Shown one piece after another: positions 61,946 through 63,450 of a DNA stretch of 63,450 nt; positions within the stretch are counted from its first letter, which is position 1; every line of letters begins with the position of its first letter. Source of the DNA: Flavobacterium sp. (GTDB lineage Bacteria; Bacteroidota; Bacteroidia; Flavobacteriales; Flavobacteriaceae); NCBI RefSeq assembly GCF_013822155.1, contig NZ_PNJW01000014.1, positions 1 through 63,450 of the forward strand. The letters are read 5' to 3'. The translations under genes were made by a program, and so were the position numbers. The notes below the pieces were generated by a model. It had not been told where the DNA came from. It saw nothing but the letters and a program-made list of their open reading frames with translations, and ran no database searches.

Positions 61946-62473
61946 ATGAAAACAATTTCAAAACTCAGTGTTTTAGTTTTATTGACTGCTACAATTTTCA
62001 CTTCGTGTTCCAGTGACGATGGTGGAGGTTCAGCTCTTCCAAGTGGAAGTTATGTAAAAGCATCCATTGATGGTGCCGATTTTCAATCAACGGAACAGTT
62101 AACTGTTTCGGCCTATTCAACCGGAAATTTAGTAATTCAAGGTTCGTTAATGGATGGCACATCTATTTCGTTAAACTTGGGAGCAATAGATCATAGTTTA
62201 GAAACAGGTGTTTATAATGTCAATGCAACAAACAATTTTGATGTCAATTTTGGAAGCTGTAACTTCATGAAATTGGTGAATATGTCGGCAGTAGCATACA
62301 ATTCTGTGAATTGTGACAATGCGACAGGAACAATTGAAATTACCTATATAGATGAAACAAAAGTAGAAGGAACATTTAGTTTTGTGGGCAAAGAAGTGAA
62401 AGTGGATGAAACTTGCAATGGAGGAACAGTAAGTATTACTAACGGAAGCTTTAGAGGAATTTTTTCTAACTAA
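61946..62473 (+). CDS. DUF6252-like lipoprotein
   Basis: About 175 residues from the ATG at 61946 (the frame from 61886 starts with TTG and overlaps the -7 box). The lipobox is TSCSS (~22). The body, GSYVKASIDGADFQSTEQLTVSAYSTGNLVIQGSLMDGTSISLNL ... GTIEITYIDETKVEGTFSFVGKEVKV, matches the small secreted beta-rich DUF6252-type lipoproteins of Flavobacteriia. It is followed after 15 nt by a related lipoprotein gene. Function unknown. Confidence 0.78.
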   Translation: MKTISKLSVLVLLTATIFTSCSSDDGGGSALPSGSYVKASIDGADFQSTEQLTVSAYSTGNLVIQGSLMDGTSISLNLGAIDHSLETGVYNVNATNNFDVNFGSCNFMKLVNMSAVAYNSVNCDNATGTIEITYIDETKVEGTFSFVGKEVKVDETCNGGTVSITNGSFRGIFSN

Positions 62474-62488
62474 TTAATTTAAGAAACA

Positions 62489-62977
62489 ATGAAAAAAAAT
62501 ATATTTAAAATAGGACTTGTGATGTTAACAATTGGATTTTTCAGTTGTAGTAACGATGATAATGATGGTGGTTCAACCGCACAAGAAGAATTAAGTTTAA
62601 CAGTTGATGGAACTCAAATTTCAGCGGATGAATTTGAAGCAGTTTTATATACAAATGCAGTAGCGGGCGGAAGGTATATTGATGTTTATGGAAGTAAAAA
62701 CGGAAATGAATTTGCAGAATTTCATTTTCCTGCTAAAACAGGAAGTTTTCCAGCTCAACAATCATTCAATATGGCATCTTGTTGGTTGACTTATGAAAAT
62801 GGCGTCAATTATCCGGATAATTACTTTCATTCAACTTCAGGTACATTAACGGTAACAGTTTGTGATACCGTAGCTAATAAAATTGAAGCAACATTTAATT
62901 TTACAGGAAATAATTTATCTGTTGATAAAGTCATCACTGACGGAAAATTAAAGATTAACTCCATCACACGTCAATAA
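62489..62977 (+). CDS. DUF6252-like lipoprotein, related to its neighbour
   Basis: 162 residues. The lipobox is FFSCS (~20). The same ordering of beta-strands as in the previous gene is seen: LSLTVDGTQISADEFEAVLYTNAVAGGRYIDVYGSKNGNEFAEFHFP and TSGTLTVTVCDTVANKIEATFNFTGNNLSVDKVITDGKLKI. It is probably an ancient duplicate and co-transcribed with it. A terminator follows at 63048. Confidence 0.75.
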   Translation: MKKNIFKIGLVMLTIGFFSCSNDDNDGGSTAQEELSLTVDGTQISADEFEAVLYTNAVAGGRYIDVYGSKNGNEFAEFHFPAKTGSFPAQQSFNMASCWLTYENGVNYPDNYFHSTSGTLTVTVCDTVANKIEATFNFTGNNLSVDKVITDGKLKINSITRQ

Positions 62978-63047
62978 AAAGCAGTTTTGTTTTAATCTGA
63001 CTTATGGACTTAGAATGATTTGATTAAATTTTAGTGGTTTTTTTAAT

Positions 63048-63086
63048 ACTTCTCAAACTTTTAAATCAAGTTTGGGAAGTTTTTTA
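63048..63086 (+). terminator. Terminator of the lipoprotein pair
   Basis: ACTTCTCAAACTT pairs with AAGTTTGGGAAGT (one G-U pair), then TTTTT. Its T-run abuts the palindrome of site 3. Confidence 0.8.
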
Positions 63087-63133
63087 TACGTCAAATGACG
63101 TATTGTGTAGCTATCAAAAATAGTTCAACTTTG
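63086..63133 (+). promoter_or_regulatory. Palindrome-activated promoter, site 3
   Basis: ATACGTCA-AA-TGACGTAT (63086-63103) is a perfect 8-bp-arm palindrome, followed after exactly 22 bp by CAACTTTG (63126-63133), 15 nt before the ATG at 63149. Confidence 0.75.
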
Positions 63134-63148
63134 TACTAACCGATAAAA

Positions 63149-63250
63149 ATGCGTACTATGAAAACTGTCAAACCCTTACGAGTAGCTTTACTGCTTTATC
63201 TTCTAGCCTTTTTGGTATTGTTACTGAATTTAATACAGATTTTGAAATAG
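63149..63250 (+). CDS. Small single-span membrane peptide (33 residues)
   Basis: Reads MRTMKTVKPLRVALLLYLLA then a further hydrophobic stretch ending NLIQILK before TAG. A basic N-terminus (R2, K5, K8, R11) and a ~20-residue hydrophobic span suggest one membrane helix. It is directly preceded by the site 3 promoter, 15 nt from the -7 box to the ATG. Met4 is an alternative start. It is too short to assign to a family, and expression is inferred from the promoter layout only. Confidence 0.5.
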   Translation: MRTMKTVKPLRVALLLYLLAFLVLLLNLIQILK

Positions 63251-63450
63251 ATAATAAATTTATTTACTGCATTTTTTGATTAATCCTTACTTTTTTTATT
63301 GAAAGTAGTTGATTTTTTTCAAATTCTTTTACAAAAAGATTTTAATAATTTACTACGCTAGTTTTAGTAACCATTTAATTATTATTTTAGTACATAATTT
63401 TTTATGATTTATCGGATGAGAGTCATTTATTGTATTTTATTTTTTTTCCT
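63251..63450. other. Window end, nothing recognised
   Basis: 200 very AT-rich bases after the small peptide. No terminator, promoter or gene start can be supported before the window ends. Confidence 0.5.

Overview
The window looks like chromosomal DNA of a member of the Flavobacteriaceae (Bacteroidota), most like Flavobacterium. The DNA is AT-rich, starts are mostly ATG with weak ribosome binding sites, and several genes carry the Bacteroidota -7 box TANNTTTG (clearest before era and der). Protein content agrees: a type IX secretion sorting domain, OMP_b-brl_3 and PorT-like barrels, DUF4136, DUF6252, GSCFA, DUF5777 and many lipoproteins. I found no tRNA, rRNA, CRISPR array, transposase or phage gene.

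Layout. 1-1.9 kb: two small membrane proteins inside a family of non-coding repeats whose hairpin is kept by a compensatory base change. 1.9-4.7 kb: a YegP-like protein and a TPR histidine kinase/response regulator pair. 4.9-9.1 kb: a lipoprotein with four Ig-like domains and an ice-binding (DUF3494) domain, then an OmpA-type outer membrane protein. 9.3-11.7 kb: a JmjC/cupin-like oxygenase, an exported beta-carbonic anhydrase and a J-domain/KTSC protein. 11.8-15.4 kb: a six-gene minus-strand operon for envelope proteins (ankyrin, DOMON-like type IX cargo, OB-fold, DUF5777, cytochrome c lipoprotein, YceI). 15.8-26.8 kb: outer membrane barrels, a PAS-LuxR regulator, the GTPases Era and Der, and a DUF4136/DUF2092/DUF6515 operon.

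26.9-46.1 kb is almost wholly minus strand and rich in transport and envelope enzymes. It holds an arylsulfatase, an alpha-carbonic anhydrase next to a DcaP-like porin, and an operon of Dcu transporter, aspartase, L-asparaginase, porin and DASS symporter. The aspartase carries an export signal, so asparagine could be turned into fumarate and ammonia outside the cytoplasm, with the fumarate then taken up. Beyond this lie a large repeat-containing secreted protein, an AI-2E permease, a second DUF4136 lipoprotein, an Omp85-type barrel and a ZIP-like transporter.

46.3-57 kb: a barrel, a short-chain dehydrogenase, a large TonB-receptor-like barrel, LemA with two TPM proteins, a MerR regulator, an M23 peptidase and alaS with a GSCFA gene. 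58-63.2 kb: secreted proteins and lipoproteins of unknown role. Three transcription units here begin with the same 18-bp palindrome (ATACGNCA-WW-TGNCGTAT type) exactly 22 bp before a CAAYTTTG -7 box, which looks like an activator-controlled regulon. The third site drives a 33-residue membrane peptide.

The strongest candidates for undescribed biology are the palindrome regulon, the extracytoplasmic asparagine-to-fumarate operon and the six-gene redox-like envelope operon.
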